From Allobosea sp. WAO (GTDB lineage: Bacteria; Pseudomonadota; Alphaproteobacteria; Rhizobiales; Beijerinckiaceae), in contig NZ_JXTJ01000007.1 of NCBI RefSeq assembly GCF_001509835.1, positions 186,001 through 250,000 on the forward strand: a stretch of 64,000 nt of DNA, in the 5' to 3' direction. Position 1 is the stretch's first letter. Every line of letters begins with the position of its first letter. Below the pieces are notes generated by a model, which saw only the letters and a program-made list of their open reading frames with translations, had not been told where the DNA came from and did not search any database. This document shows, one piece after another, positions 33,513 to 43,353 of the stretch. The position numbers and the translations under genes are program-made.

Positions 33513-34816
33513 AGAATGAACCGGCTCAGATCGGCATTCCTTGCGAGATCGCCGATCCTGGCCTCGACATAGGCAGCGTCGATCACGACCTTCTCGCCGC
33601 CGCGGTCGGTCGCGGTGAAGGAGATCTCGTCGAGGATGCGCTCGATCACGGTCTGGAGCCGGCGCGCGCCGATGTTCTCGACCGTAGAGTTCACCTCGAC
33701 CGCGATGCGGGCGATCGCGTCGATCGCATCGGGCGCGAAGGAGATCTCGACCTGCTCGGTCGCCAGCATCGCCACCGACTGCTTGATCAGGCTGGCCTCG
33801 GTCTCGGTCAGGATGCGCTTGAAGTCCTCGACGTCGAGCGGCGAGAGCTCGACGCGGATCGGCAGGCGGCCCTGCAGCTCCGGCAAGAGGTCGGAGGGCT
33901 TCGAGACGTGGAAGGCGCCCGACGCGATGAACAGGATGTGGTCGCTCTTCACCGGCCCGTGCTTGGTCGCGACGGTGGTGCCCTCGATCAGGGGCAGGAG
34001 GTCGCGCTGCACGCCCTCGCGCGAGACATCGGCACCGGCGCGGCCCTCGCGGGCGCAGATCTTGTCGATCTCGTCGAGGAAGACGATGCCGCTGTTCTCG
34101 ACTTCGCGGATCGCCTGCTGGATGATCGCATCCTGGTCGATCAGCTTGTCGCTCTCCTCGGCGAGCAGCGGGCCATAGGCGTCCTTGACCTGGACGCGCC
34201 GCGGCTTGCCCTTCTGGCCAAAGGCCTTGCCGAACATGTCGGAGAGGTTGATCGCGCCGATCGAGGCACCGGGCATGCCGGGGACCTCGAACATGGGCTG
34301 GCCGGAGCCGCCCGAGGCGACCTCGATCTCGATCTCCTTCTCGTCGAGCTCGTTGGCGCGCAGCTTGCGGCGGAAGGCGTCGCGCGTCGTCGCGCTCGCC
34401 GTCGCTCCGACCAACGCGTCGAGCACGCGCTCCTCGGCCGCGACATGCGCCTTGGCCTGGACATCCTTGCGCCGGCTTTCGCGGACCAGCCCGATCGCGA
34501 CCTCGACGAGGTCGCGCACGATCGATTCGACGTCGCGGCCGACATAGCCGACCTCGGTGAACTTGGTCGCCTCGACCTTGAGGAAGGGCGCATTCGCCAG
34601 CTTGGCGAGGCGCCTTGCGATCTCGGTCTTGCCGCAGCCGGTCGGCCCGATCATCAGGATGTTCTTGGGCGCGACCTCCTCGCGCAGCGGGCCTTCCAGC
34701 TGCTGCCGGCGCCAGCGATTGCGCAGCGCGATGGCGACGGCGCGCTTGGCGTCGTTCTGGCCGACGATGAAGCGATCGAGCTCGGAGACGATCTCGCGGG
34801 GGGAAAAGGTGGTCAT
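33509..34816 (-). CDS. hslU: HslU, ATPase subunit of the HslUV protease
   Basis: A 435-residue AAA+ unfoldase of the HslUV (ClpYQ) protease. Walker A is [15 protein letters not shown], Walker B is [10 protein letters not shown], and the pore motif GYVGRD is present. The C-terminus (ADLSRFIL) is the tail that docks into HslV. The ATG at 34816 gives [20 protein letters not shown], the usual N-terminus. It lies 71 bases after hslV, and murJ overlaps its stop. Confidence 0.97.
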   Translation of the reverse strand: MTTFSPREIVSELDRFIVGQNDAKRAVAIALRNRWRRQQLEGPLREEVAPKNILMIGPTGCGKTEIARRLAKLANAPFLKVEATKFTEVGYVGRDVESIVRDLVEVAIGLVRESRRKDVQAKAHVAAEERVLDALVGATASATTRDAFRRKLRANELDEKEIEIEVASGGSGQPMFEVPGMPGASIGAINLSDMFGKAFGQKGKPRRVQVKDAYGPLLAEESDKLIDQDAIIQQAIREVENSGIVFLDEIDKICAREGRAGADVSREGVQRDLLPLIEGTTVATKHGPVKSDHILFIASGAFHVSKPSDLLPELQGRLPIRVELSPLDVEDFKRILTETEASLIKQSVAMLATEQVEISFAPDAIDAIARIAVEVNSTVENIGARRLQTVIERILDEISFTATDRGGEKVVIDAAYVEARIGDLARNADLSRFIL

Positions 34817-34887
34817 TGCGTTTCCGTGTTCGGGATGAACTGCATGATGAGGGCATCGGCCTCGGATCGGCCGCGCCGCTGCGGCGC

Positions 34888-35457
34888 TCAGGGCGCCTCC
34901 AGACTCTCGATGACGAGCGAGTGGTTGGTGTAAACGCAGATGTCGCCAGCGATCTTCATCGCCTTGCGCACGATCGTCTCGGCATCGGGCTCGACATCGA
35001 CCAGCGCGCGCGCCGCGGCCAGGGCGTAATTGCCGCCGGAGCCGATCGCCATCACCGAGCCGTGCTCGCTCGCCTCCGGCTCCAGCACGTCGCCGGTGCC
35101 GGAGATCAGCAGCGAAACCTCCTTGTCCGCGACGAGCAGCATCGCTTCCAGCCGGCGCAGATAACGGTCGGTGCGCCAGTCCTTGGCGAGCTCGACGCAA
35201 GCGCGCAGCAGCTGCGTCGGATACTGCTCCAACTTCGCCTCGAGCCGCTCGAACAAGGTGAAGGCATCGGCGGTGGCCCCTGCGAAACCGGCGATCACCG
35301 CGCCCTTGGCAAGGCGGCGCACCTTCCTGGCATTGCCCTTCATGATCGTCGGGCCGAGCGAGACCTGGCCGTCGCCGCCGATCACGACGCGCCCGCCCTT
35401 GCGCACCATCAGGATGGTGGTGGCGTGCATGCTGGGAATGCTGGAGGTCTCTGACAT
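34888..35457 (-). CDS. hslV: HslV, peptidase subunit of the HslUV protease
   Basis: A 189-residue threonine peptidase of the proteasome fold. The N-terminal nucleophile should be the first Thr of [22 protein letters not shown] after removal of the leading residues (Thr12 or Thr13 of this start). The GNARKVRRL and SGTGDV blocks match the family. The start is either 35457 or an internal ATG at 35430 (MHATTIL). It is divergent from hisB across a 308-base gap. Confidence 0.96.
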   Translation of the reverse strand: MSETSSIPSMHATTILMVRKGGRVVIGGDGQVSLGPTIMKGNARKVRRLAKGAVIAGFAGATADAFTLFERLEAKLEQYPTQLLRACVELAKDWRTDRYLRRLEAMLLVADKEVSLLISGTGDVLEPEASEHGSVMAIGSGGNYALAAARALVDVEPDAETIVRKAMKIAGDICVYTNHSLVIESLEAP

Positions 35458-35765
35458 CGCGATTCAGTCTCGGTCGGAACGGGTGCCGCCAACATGTTCA
35501 GGCGAAGCCCAGGTATCAAGGGCAGGGGCAGGAATCGAGATCGGGGCGGCTATGCCGGACAAGCCGCGACAACCTCGGCGTCATGCTGGCCGCAGCGAAG
35601 CGGAGAGGCGAGATCCATTGGAGAACACCGAGCTCTACGATGGATCCCGGGACGGCCTGCGGCCACCCAGGATGACAAAGGAAGCCGTAATCGAGCGCAG
35701 GGCATTGGCCATGGCGCTCCGCGCCTGCTAAAGCGACGCCAAATCCGCAAGAGACAGAGGCCAGC
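35458..35765. other. Divergent intergenic region between hslV and hisB
   Basis: 308 bases without a supported gene. It must hold promoters for both the hslVU-murJ and the hisB units, though I could not single out a clear pair of boxes. A dispersed repeat lies at 35640-35676. Short frames that run into it show no protein-like composition. Confidence 0.5.
35640..35676. repeat. Dispersed repeat, ATGGATcCCGG...GGATGAC type (copy 2)
   Basis: ATGGATCCCGG, a GC-rich middle with CCTGCGG, then CCCAGGATGAC. It shares ends and spacing with the unit at 29416-29454. It lies in the hslV-hisB gap. Confidence 0.45.
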
Positions 35766-36353
35766 ATGCGTTCGGGCGAGGTCAAGCGCCGTACCAACGA
35801 AACCGACATCTCGGTGAAGCTCGTGCTCGACGGCACCGGCAAGGCCGAGATTTCGAGCGGCGTCGGCTTCTTCGACCATATGCTCGACCTGTTCGCGCGG
35901 CATTCGCTGATCGACACCACGGTCACGGTGAAGGGCGACACCCATATCGACGACCACCACTCGGTCGAGGATGCCGGCATCGCGCTCGGCGAGGCCCTCA
36001 AAGCAGCGCTCGGCGACAAGAAGGGCATCCGCCGCTATGCCGACGTCCACCTGCCGATGGACGAGACGCTGACCCGTGTCGCGGTCGACGTCTCCGGTCG
36101 GCCCTTCCTGGTCTTCCGCACCGAGTTCAAGGCGCAGAAGATCGGCAGCTTCGACACCGAGCTGGTGCGCGAGTTCTTCCAGGCCTTCGCCATGAATGCC
36201 GGCATCACCCTGCATGTCGAGACGCTCTATGGCGACAATGCCCACCATATCGCCGAGAGCTGCTTCAAGGGGCTGGCGCGGGCGCTGCGTCAGGCGCTGG
36301 AAGTCGATCCGCGCGAGGGCGGCCGCGTGCCGTCGACCAAGGGCGCGCTGTAA
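35766..36353 (+). CDS. hisB: Imidazoleglycerol-phosphate dehydratase HisB
   Basis: A 195-residue manganese enzyme for step six of histidine synthesis. It has [38 protein letters not shown] and the C-terminal [22 protein letters not shown] metal sites, read in parts. It is the single-domain form, without the phosphatase fused in enteric bacteria. GAGG lies upstream of the ATG. It opens the run hisB-DUF2628-hisH-hisA. Confidence 0.97.
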   Translation: MRSGEVKRRTNETDISVKLVLDGTGKAEISSGVGFFDHMLDLFARHSLIDTTVTVKGDTHIDDHHSVEDAGIALGEALKAALGDKKGIRRYADVHLPMDETLTRVAVDVSGRPFLVFRTEFKAQKIGSFDTELVREFFQAFAMNAGITLHVETLYGDNAHHIAESCFKGLARALRQALEVDPREGGRVPSTKGAL

Positions 36354-36365
36354 GGGGCCGATGCG

Positions 36366-36851
36366 ATGGCATTCTATCAGGTCCTGATTCCGCCGCCCGG
36401 CGCCGGGGGCTTGCGCGAGGAAATCGAGCAGGCCCGCGTCCTGCCGGAAAGCTTCACCTGGTCGGCCTTCCTGTTCGGCGGGGTCTGGCTCTTGCTGAAG
36501 CGGCTCTGGCTCGTCTTCTTCGTCTATGCGCTGGTCTGGGCCGGCATCGTCTATCTGCAGCGGCAGTTCGGCTTCTCCTTCGCCGCGGTCTCGCTGTCGC
36601 ATCTGGCGCTCGGCATCTTCCTCGGCCTCGAGGGCCAGAACCTGATCGCGCGCAAGCTGATGCGAAAGGGCTGGCGGCTGGTCGACGTGGTCGAGGCAGC
36701 TGACCTTTCGAGCGCCGAGCGCCGCTTTTTCGAGCGCGCATTGCCGGCCGGCGAGCCGCCGCGCCCCGTCGCTCCATCGAGCGCTCCTCCTCGTTTCGCC
36801 AGCGGCCCGACGCCGGTGATCGGCCTCTTCCCCGAAGCGAGCGGACGATGA
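36366..36851 (+). CDS. DUF2628 membrane protein in the his operon
   Basis: A 161-residue protein. After a soluble start ([12 protein letters not shown], then [21 protein letters not shown]) it has two or three hydrophobic segments at about 40-105, followed by a charged and Pro-rich tail. The pattern matches DUF2628, found between hisB and hisH in many Hyphomicrobiales. It starts 12 bases after hisB and its stop overlaps hisH by ATGA. Function is unknown; the position suggests co-expression with histidine synthesis, not a proven role in it. Confidence 0.85.
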   Translation: MAFYQVLIPPPGAGGLREEIEQARVLPESFTWSAFLFGGVWLLLKRLWLVFFVYALVWAGIVYLQRQFGFSFAAVSLSHLALGIFLGLEGQNLIARKLMRKGWRLVDVVEAADLSSAERRFFERALPAGEPPRPVAPSSAPPRFASGPTPVIGLFPEASGR

Positions 36852-37504
36852 GCCAGACCGTCACGATCGTCGACTACGGCTCGGGCAATCTGCACTCGGC
36901 CGCAAAAGCCTTCGAGCGCGCGGCCGATGAAGCGGGCATCGCTGCCAGCATCCGCGTCACCAGCGATCCCGACGCGGTCCGCGCGGCCGACCGTATCGTG
37001 CTGCCGGGCGTGGGCGCCTTCGCGGATTGCCGGGCCGGGCTCGACGCGGTCGCCGGCATGGTCGAGGCGCTCGAGGACACCGTGCGCGGCAAGGGCCGCC
37101 CCTTCCTCGGCATCTGCGTCGGCATGCAATTGATGGCGAGCCGCGGGCTTGAATACGTCACCACGCAAGGGCTCGGCTGGATTCCCGGCGATGTCAGCCT
37201 GATCCGCCCGCAGGATGAGAGCCTGAAGATCCCACATATGGGCTGGAACACCCTGCACAAGCAGGACGAGCACGCGCTGCTCGACGGGATCGAGACCGGG
37301 CCCGCCGGCTGGCACGCCTATTTCGTGCACTCCTATGCGCTCGTCGCCGAACGGGCGCAGGACGTGCTCGCCCTGACCGATTACGGCGGCCCGGTCACCG
37401 CCATGGTTGCGCAGGGCAACATGGCGGGCACGCAATTCCATCCCGAGAAGAGCCAGAGGCTCGGCCTCGCGCTGATCGCCAATTTCCTGAGGTGGAAGCC
37501 TTGA
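36848..37504 (+). CDS. hisH: Imidazole glycerol phosphate synthase, glutamine amidotransferase subunit HisH
   Basis: A 218-residue class I glutamine amidotransferase that feeds ammonia to HisF. The nucleophile is in [11 protein letters not shown] (Cys90), and the His/Glu pair lies in [17 protein letters not shown] near the N-terminus is typical of HisH. Its start overlaps DUF2628 (ATGA), and its stop overlaps a TTG start of hisA (TTGA). The partner hisF is 3 kb away because other genes intervene. Confidence 0.97.
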   Translation: MSQTVTIVDYGSGNLHSAAKAFERAADEAGIAASIRVTSDPDAVRAADRIVLPGVGAFADCRAGLDAVAGMVEALEDTVRGKGRPFLGICVGMQLMASRGLEYVTTQGLGWIPGDVSLIRPQDESLKIPHMGWNTLHKQDEHALLDGIETGPAGWHAYFVHSYALVAERAQDVLALTDYGGPVTAMVAQGNMAGTQFHPEKSQRLGLALIANFLRWKP

Positions 37505-38235
37505 TCCTTTTCCCCGCCATCGACCTCAAGGAAGGCCGCTGCGTTCGCCTGAAGCAGGGCGACATGGAGCAGGCGACGATCTTCAACGACGATCCCGCCG
37601 CCCAGGCCGCGACCTTCGAGGCCCAGGGCTTCCAATGGTTGCATGTCGTCGATCTCGACGGCGCCTTCGCCGGCAAGCCGATGAACGCCGGCGCGGTCGA
37701 GGCGATCCTCAAGCGCGTCGCCTTCCCGGTGCAGCTCGGCGGCGGCATCCGCGACATGAAGACGGTCGAGGGCTGGCTCAAGAAGGGCATCGCCCGCGTC
37801 ATCATCGGCACGGCTGCGGTGCGCGATCCCGCCTTCGTGCGCGAGGCGGCAAAAGCCTTCCCGGGCAAGGTCGCGGTCGGCATCGACGCCCGCGACGGCT
37901 ATGTCGCGGTCGAAGGCTGGGCGGAGACCTCGGCGCTCGCTGCCGACGATCTCGGCCGGCGCTTCGAGGATGCCGGGGTCGCGGCGATCATCTACACCGA
38001 CATCGCCCGCGACGGCATGCTCCAGGGCATCAACTGGGACGGCACGATCGGGCTCGCCCATGCGCTCTCGATCCCGGTGATCGCCTCGGGCGGCCTCGCC
38101 TCGATGGCCGATATCGAGCGGCTCTGCGCGCCCGATGCGGCGATCCTCGAAGGCGCCATTACCGGCCGCGCCCTCTATGACGGGCGGATCGACCCCGCCG
38201 CCGCGCTGGCGAGGCTCGCGGACGCTCGCCACTGA
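37501..38235 (+). CDS. hisA: Phosphoribosyl isomerase HisA (ProFAR isomerase)
   Basis: A 244-residue TIM barrel for step four of histidine synthesis. It begins [20 protein letters not shown] with Asp8 as catalytic base, and the second Asp lies in [11 protein letters not shown] chose the TTG at 37501, which overlaps the hisH stop and has GAGGTGG upstream; a GTG at 37492 is also in frame but falls within that site. It ends the first his block; DUF29 follows after 32 bases. Confidence 0.95.
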   Translation: MILFPAIDLKEGRCVRLKQGDMEQATIFNDDPAAQAATFEAQGFQWLHVVDLDGAFAGKPMNAGAVEAILKRVAFPVQLGGGIRDMKTVEGWLKKGIARVIIGTAAVRDPAFVREAAKAFPGKVAVGIDARDGYVAVEGWAETSALAADDLGRRFEDAGVAAIIYTDIARDGMLQGINWDGTIGLAHALSIPVIASGGLASMADIERLCAPDAAILEGAITGRALYDGRIDPAAALARLADARH

Positions 38236-38267
38236 CCAACCGCACGACACCGTGCTATGCTGCCGCC

Positions 38268-38735
38268 ATGGCGAGCCAGAGCATCCTGAGCAAGCGTCCT
38301 TCGCGTGCCATTCGGTACGATCAGGATTTCTATGGCTGGGCGCTTGAACAAGCGTCGCTGCTGCGCGAAGGCCGACTCTCGGAGTTGGACGCCGCGAATC
38401 TTGCCGAGGAGCTCGGAGATTTGGGCCGAGCGGAATTCAACTCGCTCGTCAGCGCGTTGCGCGTTCTGACCATGCACCTGCTGAAATTGGACCATCAGCC
38501 CGAAAAGCGCAGCCGGAGTTGGGACCTGACCATCGCCAGCCAGCGACTGGAACTGGCTGACCTCCTCAAGGACAGCCCGGGTCTCAAGCCGCGTTTCGAC
38601 GAGGCGCTCGGCCGGGCCTATCGGCGTGCACGTCTGGAGGCCTCCAGCGAGACGGGGCTCGAGGCATCCGTCTTTCCAGAGGCCTGTCCTTACGACCTGA
38701 GGGCGATCGCAACGCGCGAGATCGTGCTGCGCTGA
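38268..38735 (+). CDS. DUF29 family protein
   Basis: A 155-residue soluble protein. The core YDQDFYGWALEQASLLREGRLSELDAANLAEELGDLGR, read in parts, then LLKLDHQPEKRSRSW, is the DUF29 signature. DUF29 proteins are common, often multi-copy, in cyanobacteria and alphaproteobacteria and have no known function. It lies on the his strand right after hisA and breaks the usual hisA-hisF link. Its C-terminus converges on the carbonic anhydrase gene. Confidence 0.88.
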   Translation: MASQSILSKRPSRAIRYDQDFYGWALEQASLLREGRLSELDAANLAEELGDLGRAEFNSLVSALRVLTMHLLKLDHQPEKRSRSWDLTIASQRLELADLLKDSPGLKPRFDEALGRAYRRARLEASSETGLEASVFPEACPYDLRAIATREIVLR

Positions 38736-38757
38736 CGGCCGCCCTGCCGCGGGCCGA

Positions 38758-39477
38758 TCAGACCAGGTTCACCTTGCCGGTGGCGAGATCGTAGACACCT
38801 CCGACCACGACGAGCTTCTTCTCGGCGAAGCGCTTCGAGAGGATCGGCGTCGCCTTCTTCAGTCTCTCGACGTTGAGCCTGACATTGGCGATGGTCGCCG
38901 CCTCGAGCATGTCCTGCGGCTTCTCCTTCTGGGCGGCGAGGACGGCCGGGCGGATCGCCTCGATCAGCGCCGGCAGGTGGCCGGGAAGCTTGGTCTTGTT
39001 CTTGACCACGTCGATCGTCGCCGAGATCGCGCCGCAACTGGTATGACCGAGCACCAGAATGAGCTGCGAGCCGAGCACCTGCGCCCCGAATTCAAGGCTC
39101 GCCAGCGTATCCTTGTTGACGAAATTGCCGGCGACGCGGGTGACGAAGAGCTGGCCCGGCCCCTGATCGAAGCCGAGCTCGGGCGCGACGCGGGAATCGG
39201 CGCAGCTGACGATCGAGGCGAAGGGCGATTGCGAGGCGGCGCGCGCAGCACGCCCGGCCGAGAAATCGCGCTCGTTGAGCTGGCCGGCGAAATAGCGGGC
39301 ATTGCCCTCGACCAGCCGCTTCAGGGCTTCGTCGCCGCCGACGCCCTGGGCCTGTGCCGGTGCAGGCAAGGCGAGCGCGGCAGGCAGGGAGGCGGCGAGC
39401 GCCATCAGCCCACCGGCTCTGAGAAAGCCGCGGCGCGAGCCGGGCATCGACAGGCCATCAGCGCATTGGTCACACAT
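38758..39477 (-). CDS. Beta-carbonic anhydrase with a Tat signal
   Basis: A 239-residue zinc enzyme for reversible CO2 hydration. The zinc ligands and catalytic pair are SCADSR (Cys92, Asp94, Arg96) and GHTSCG (His145, Cys148). The N-terminus has [10 protein letters not shown] (residues 14-23) followed by a hydrophobic stretch and an AQAQ end near residue 44, a good twin-arginine export signal. A periplasmic place of action is therefore likely. I chose the ATG at 39477, before the Tat motif. It sits inside the split his region on the opposite strand. Confidence 0.92.
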   Translation of the reverse strand: MCDQCADGLSMPGSRRGFLRAGGLMALAASLPAALALPAPAQAQGVGGDEALKRLVEGNARYFAGQLNERDFSAGRAARAASQSPFASIVSCADSRVAPELGFDQGPGQLFVTRVAGNFVNKDTLASLEFGAQVLGSQLILVLGHTSCGAISATIDVVKNKTKLPGHLPALIEAIRPAVLAAQKEKPQDMLEAATIANVRLNVERLKKATPILSKRFAEKKLVVVGGVYDLATGKVNLV

Positions 39478-39622
39478 GATCTTCCCCCCGAAGCGACCCG
39501 GGCGGAGCGCCGGGCCCGATCTCTGCGCTGCCCTTGCGGCAGGCAGCGCAGAGTGCACAAGGGAGCGTTGGGCTCCGGTTAAGGCGCTCCGGCAAATCCG
39601 AGTGGAATTAGCGATATCGAAG

Positions 39623-40423
39623 TCAGCGGAAATGCTTGTCGAAGATGCGCTGGTACTCGCCGGTCGACTTGGCGATGTGCAGCCACTGGTCGACGAAGGC
39701 CTTGAAGACGACGTCGCCGCGCGGCAGCAGATAGGCGATCTCCGAGAAGGTCAGCGGCTTGTCGGTGTTGACCGCACAGAGCCCCGGCTTGAGCCTCTCC
39801 TGGATCGTCGCCTCGCGCGCCTCGGTGATCATCACGTCGGCGCGGCCAGCCAGGATCTCGTCGAAGATCGAGACATTGTCGGTGTGCAGCTGGAGCTTGG
39901 CCTGCTTGAAGCTGGTGCGGGCGAAGCGCTCATTAGTGCCGCCGGGATTGAAGATCACGGTGGTGCCGGGCTTGTCGATGTCGACGACGGTCTGGAGCCT
40001 GTCCTTGTCGGCGCAGCGCACCAGCGGGACCTTGCCGGTGGCGAGCGTCGGCGCCGAATAGAAGGCGCGCTTCTGACGCTCGAGCGTGACGCCGATGCCG
40101 CCCATGGCGATGTCGCATTTGCCGGCGAGGAAATCCGGCATGAGATCGGCCCATTTGGTGCGCACGAAGCGCGGCTCGACGCCGAGCGCCTTGGCCAGCG
40201 ACTGCGCCATCTCGATGTCGACGCCCTCATAGCCCTCGCCGACGGCGACGGTGAACGGCTTGTAGTCGCCCGCCGTGCAGATGCGCAGCGTGCCGGCGCT
40301 CAGGATCGTGTCGAGCTGGCTGGCGGGCGCCTGAGCGCGCGCCGCGCCGGTGAATGCGAGGCCCATGGCGGTCAGGAGCGCGGCGCCCCTGACGGCGCCG
40401 GCGACGAATGCGGTGATCTTCAC
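39623..40423 (-). CDS. PheC-like periplasmic cyclohexadienyl dehydratase (SBP fold)
   Basis: A 266-residue exported protein of the family 3 solute-binding fold. Residues 1-30 are a signal peptide ending ARA-Q. The segments [23 protein letters not shown], then [12 protein letters not shown], then [15 protein letters not shown] and VDQWLHIA resemble Pseudomonas PheC, a periplasmic cyclohexadienyl (prephenate/arogenate) dehydratase, as I remember it. The alternative is an amino-acid-binding protein, but no ABC permease genes are adjacent, which favours the enzyme. Start is GTG at 40423 after GGGGAAG. Confidence 0.75.
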   Translation of the reverse strand: MKITAFVAGAVRGAALLTAMGLAFTGAARAQAPASQLDTILSAGTLRICTAGDYKPFTVAVGEGYEGVDIEMAQSLAKALGVEPRFVRTKWADLMPDFLAGKCDIAMGGIGVTLERQKRAFYSAPTLATGKVPLVRCADKDRLQTVVDIDKPGTTVIFNPGGTNERFARTSFKQAKLQLHTDNVSIFDEILAGRADVMITEAREATIQERLKPGLCAVNTDKPLTFSEIAYLLPRGDVVFKAFVDQWLHIAKSTGEYQRIFDKHFR

Positions 40424-40588
40424 GAACGGCTTCCCCTTTGTGGACTCGGACGGCCCTTGCGTCAGGAAAGCAGGAGCCCGCGGCCGCTTCAATCGCGGGC
40501 GGCCCTGCAGTCGAGAGCATTCCAACCGCCGGGCGCTTGCTCTAGGGTCGCGCGCGATGACCTTCCGCCTTTTCGCCGGCAAGCAGAC

Positions 40589-41353
40589 ATGACCCTGAAA
40601 ACCCGCATTATCCCCTGCCTCGACGTCAAGGACGGCCGCGTCGTCAAGGGCGTGCAGTTCCTCGACCTCGTCGATGCCGGCGATCCGGTGGAGGCGGCCA
40701 AGGCCTATGATGCGGCCGGCGCAGACGAACTCTGCTTCCTCGACATAACGGCGAGCAGCGAGGATCGCGGCATCCTGTTCGACGTCGTGACGCGCACGGC
40801 CGAGGCCTGCTTCATGCCGCTGACCGTCGGCGGCGGGGTGCGCTCGCTCGAGGATATCAGGCAATTGCTGCTGGCCGGGGCCGACAAGGTCTCGATCATG
40901 ACGGAAGCCGTGAAGCGGCGCGAATTCGTGCGCGAGGCCGCGCAGAAATACGGCGCGCAATGCATCGTCGTCGCGATCGACGCCAAGCAGGTCGCCCCGG
41001 AGCGCTGGGAGATCTTCACCCATGGCGGGCGCAACCCGACCGGGCTCGACGCCGTCGCCTATGCCCGCGAGGTCGCCTCGCTGGGGGCCGGCGAGATCCT
41101 CCTGACCTCGATGGACCGCGACGGCGCCAAGACCGGCTTCGACATCGAGTTGACGCGGCGGGTCGCCGATGCGGTCGCCGTGCCGGTGATCGCGTCCGGC
41201 GGCGTCGGCACGCTCGACCATCTCGTCGAGGGCGTGCGCGACGGCCATGCCTCGGCCGTGCTCGCCGCCTCGATCTTCCATTTCGGCACTTTCACCATCC
41301 CGCAGGCCAAGGCCCATATGGCGGCGGCAGGCCTCGCAATGCGGCTGGACTGA
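40589..41353 (+). CDS. hisF: Imidazole glycerol phosphate synthase, cyclase subunit HisF
   Basis: A 254-residue TIM barrel that makes imidazole glycerol phosphate and AICAR with HisH. It begins [21 protein letters not shown] (Asp12) and has the second catalytic Asp in [11 protein letters not shown]. The phosphate sites VGGGVRS and ASGGVG are kept. The ATG is at 40589. It opens a second his block (hisF-hisE-coaA), and the 165 bases before it must hold its promoter, divergent from the PheC-like gene. Confidence 0.97.
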   Translation: MTLKTRIIPCLDVKDGRVVKGVQFLDLVDAGDPVEAAKAYDAAGADELCFLDITASSEDRGILFDVVTRTAEACFMPLTVGGGVRSLEDIRQLLLAGADKVSIMTEAVKRREFVREAAQKYGAQCIVVAIDAKQVAPERWEIFTHGGRNPTGLDAVAYAREVASLGAGEILLTSMDRDGAKTGFDIELTRRVADAVAVPVIASGGVGTLDHLVEGVRDGHASAVLAASIFHFGTFTIPQAKAHMAAAGLAMRLD

Positions 41354-41358
41354 TTGCG

Positions 41359-41679
41359 ATGACGAGCTTCACCCTCGCCGATCTCGAACGCATCGTCGCC
41401 GAGCGCGGCGCAGCCTCGCCAGAGGAATCCTGGACGGCGAAGCTTTTGGCCGCCGGCCCGGAGCGGGCCGCCAAGAAGCTCGGCGAGGAGGCGGTCGAGG
41501 CCGTGATCGCAGCCGTGAAGGGTGATCGCGAGGAGCTGATCGCCGAAAGCGCCGACCTGCTCTATCATCTTTTGGTTGTGCTAAGGGCTCGTGATGTTGC
41601 ATTGCGGGACGTGTTGAGCCAGCTTGAGGCTCGAACGGGGCGTTCCGGCCTGGCAGAAAAGGCCTCGCGCCCGCGTTGA
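41359..41679 (+). CDS. hisE: Phosphoribosyl-ATP pyrophosphatase HisE
   Basis: A 106-residue all-alpha pyrophosphatase for step two of histidine synthesis. The pattern [28 protein letters not shown], then [13 protein letters not shown], read in parts, holds the acidic metal-binding residues. It starts five bases after hisF. As in other alphaproteobacteria it is separate from HisI, which is not in this window. Confidence 0.96.
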   Translation: MTSFTLADLERIVAERGAASPEESWTAKLLAAGPERAAKKLGEEAVEAVIAAVKGDREELIAESADLLYHLLVVLRARDVALRDVLSQLEARTGRSGLAEKASRPR

Positions 41680-41734
41680 ACACGAGGCGAGTCACGCGTT
41701 GAACCTCGAAGCCTGGAATGCGGGTCGCTTCACC

Positions 41735-42709
41735 ATGGACCAGCGTCTCGCCCTCTCGTCCAAGGACCCCGAGCTGGTCTCGCCCTATCGCGCCTTCACG
41801 CGCGACGAATGGGCCCATCTGCGCGCCGATACGCCGCTGACGCTCGCGGTCGAGGATCTCACCAGACTCCAATCGATCAACGACCCGATCTCGCTCGACG
41901 AGATCGTCGCGATCTACCTGCCGCTGTCGCGCCTGCTCTCTCTCTACGTCGCCGCGACGCAAGGGCTGTTCAAGGCGACCCAGCGCTTCCTGATGGCCGA
42001 GGCCGAGGTCAAGGTCCCCTATATCATCGGCGTCGCCGGCTCGGTCGCGGTCGGCAAGTCGACCACGGCGCGCGTGCTCCAGGCCCTGCTCTCGCGCTGG
42101 CCGAACACGCCGAAGGTCGAGCTCGTCACCACCGACGGCTTCCTTCTGCCCAATGCCGAACTGGAACGGCGCGGGCTGATGCAGCGCAAGGGCTTCCCGG
42201 AGAGCTATGACGGGGCGGCGCTGCTGCGCTTCGTCTCGGATGTAAAGGCCGGCAAGCGCGCCGTCTCCGCGCCGGTCTATTCGCACCTGGTCTACGACGT
42301 CGTGCCCGGCGAGCAGGTCACCGTCGAGCGGCCGGACATCCTGATCCTCGAAGGGCTGAACGTGCTGCAGGCGAGCCGCCTGCCGCGGGACGGCTCGGTC
42401 ATCCCCTTCGTCTCGGACTTTTTCGACTTCTCGGTCTATCTCGACGCCGACGAGAACGACCTGCATCGCTGGTACGTCAACCGTTTCATGACGCTGCGCC
42501 AGACCGCCTTCCGCGACCCGCGCTCCTTCTTCCGGAAATATGCCGAGATCGGCGAGGAGGAGGCGCTCTCGATCGCCGAGAAGCTCTGGACCGGGATCAA
42601 CCTGCCGAACCTGCGCGAGAACATCCTGCCGACCCGGCAGCGCGCCAGCCTGATCCTGACCAAGGGCGCCAGCCACCGCATCCAGCAGGTCGCGCTGCGA
42701 CGGCTTTGA
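41735..42709 (+). CDS. coaA: Pantothenate kinase CoaA (type I)
   Basis: A 324-residue P-loop kinase for the first step of coenzyme A synthesis. The P-loop is [18 protein letters not shown], and [21 protein letters not shown] and [14 protein letters not shown] match type I CoaA. Length agrees with E. coli CoaA when the ATG at 41735 is used. A TTG at 41699 with a weak ribosome-binding site would add 12 residues. A hisE-coaA pair is frequent in Hyphomicrobiales. Confidence 0.95.
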   Translation: MDQRLALSSKDPELVSPYRAFTRDEWAHLRADTPLTLAVEDLTRLQSINDPISLDEIVAIYLPLSRLLSLYVAATQGLFKATQRFLMAEAEVKVPYIIGVAGSVAVGKSTTARVLQALLSRWPNTPKVELVTTDGFLLPNAELERRGLMQRKGFPESYDGAALLRFVSDVKAGKRAVSAPVYSHLVYDVVPGEQVTVERPDILILEGLNVLQASRLPRDGSVIPFVSDFFDFSVYLDADENDLHRWYVNRFMTLRQTAFRDPRSFFRKYAEIGEEEALSIAEKLWTGINLPNLRENILPTRQRASLILTKGASHRIQQVALRRL

Positions 42710-42734
42710 GTCCGGAACTGCCCGAGTTTCCGAT

Positions 42735-42874
42735 CCCTCATCCTGAGGAGCAAGGTGCGAGCCTTGCGTCTCGAAGGATGCTCCAGTGCGCTCTAGAACA
42801 TCCTTCGAGACGCTGCGGAGTTTATCCTTGGGCCGACCAAGGGGCGGCCCCGAGGGCAGCTCCTCAGGATGGGG
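42735..42874. repeat. Nested palindromic dispersed repeat
   Basis: Outer arms CCTCATCCTGAGGAGC (42736-42751) and GCTCCTCAGGATGGG (42859-42873) enclose inner arms GCGTCTCGAAGGATG (42766-42780) and CATCCTTCGAGACGC (42799-42813), the inner pair being a perfect 15-bp match. The unit fills most of the 197-base gap after coaA. I recall this CATCCTTCGAGACGC palindrome as a common interspersed element of Bosea, Rhodopseudomonas and related genomes. Confidence 0.8.
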
Positions 42875-42906
42875 GCTCAGCTTCCGGCCTGCCTTCGGAC
42901 CGTTGA

Positions 42907-43353
42907 ATGGAAACCCTCTCGTCCCTAGGCCTGATGGCGGGTGCGGCCTTCGTCGCCGCGACGCTGCTGCCGGCCCAGTCCGAGGCCGTGTTCGTCGGCC
43001 TGCTCGTCGCGAAGACCGTCGATCCGCTGCTGCTCTTCGCCGTCGCCAGCATCGCCAACACGGCCGGCTCGGTCGTCAACTGGTGGCTCGGCCGGCTGAT
43101 CGCCCGTGGCGGGATCGAACGCCTGCCGGCCCGGCTGCGACCCGATCCGGCGCGCTTCGGCAAGGCGCAGGGCTGGTTCGCCCGCTTCGGCTGGCCGTCC
43201 CTGCTCTTCGCCTGGCTGCCGATCGGCGGCGATCCGCTGACCTTCGTCGCGGGCTCGCTGAACTACCCGCTCGGCCGCTTCGTGCTGCTGGTCTTCCTCG
43301 GCAAGGCGGCGCGCTACGCCCTGCTCTGGGCCGGCTGGGTCGCCGCCTCCTAG
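42907..43353 (+). CDS. YqaA-like small membrane protein
   Basis: A 148-residue inner-membrane protein with about four hydrophobic segments. The pattern ATLLPAQSEAVFVGLL, ASIANTAGSVVNWWLGR, then RFGWPSLLFAWLPIGGDPLTFVAG resembles the YqaA subgroup of the DedA/VTT superfamily. A transport role is likely by family, but no substrate is known for this subgroup. The start ATG is at 42907. The upstream palindromic repeat separates it from coaA. Confidence 0.83.
   Translation: METLSSLGLMAGAAFVAATLLPAQSEAVFVGLLVAKTVDPLLLFAVASIANTAGSVVNWWLGRLIARGGIERLPARLRPDPARFGKAQGWFARFGWPSLLFAWLPIGGDPLTFVAGSLNYPLGRFVLLVFLGKAARYALLWAGWVAAS

Noticed and set aside
31917..34856. A single 979-codon frame that seems to fuse murJ to a long N-terminal extension
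   Set aside because: The extra N-terminal part is a frame-shifted, Arg-rich reading of hslU. The MurJ protein begins at the GTG at 33512.
39302..41353. A long frame that would extend HisF upstream by about 430 residues
   Set aside because: The added part is antisense to the carbonic anhydrase and PheC-like genes. HisF starts at its conserved [12 protein letters not shown].
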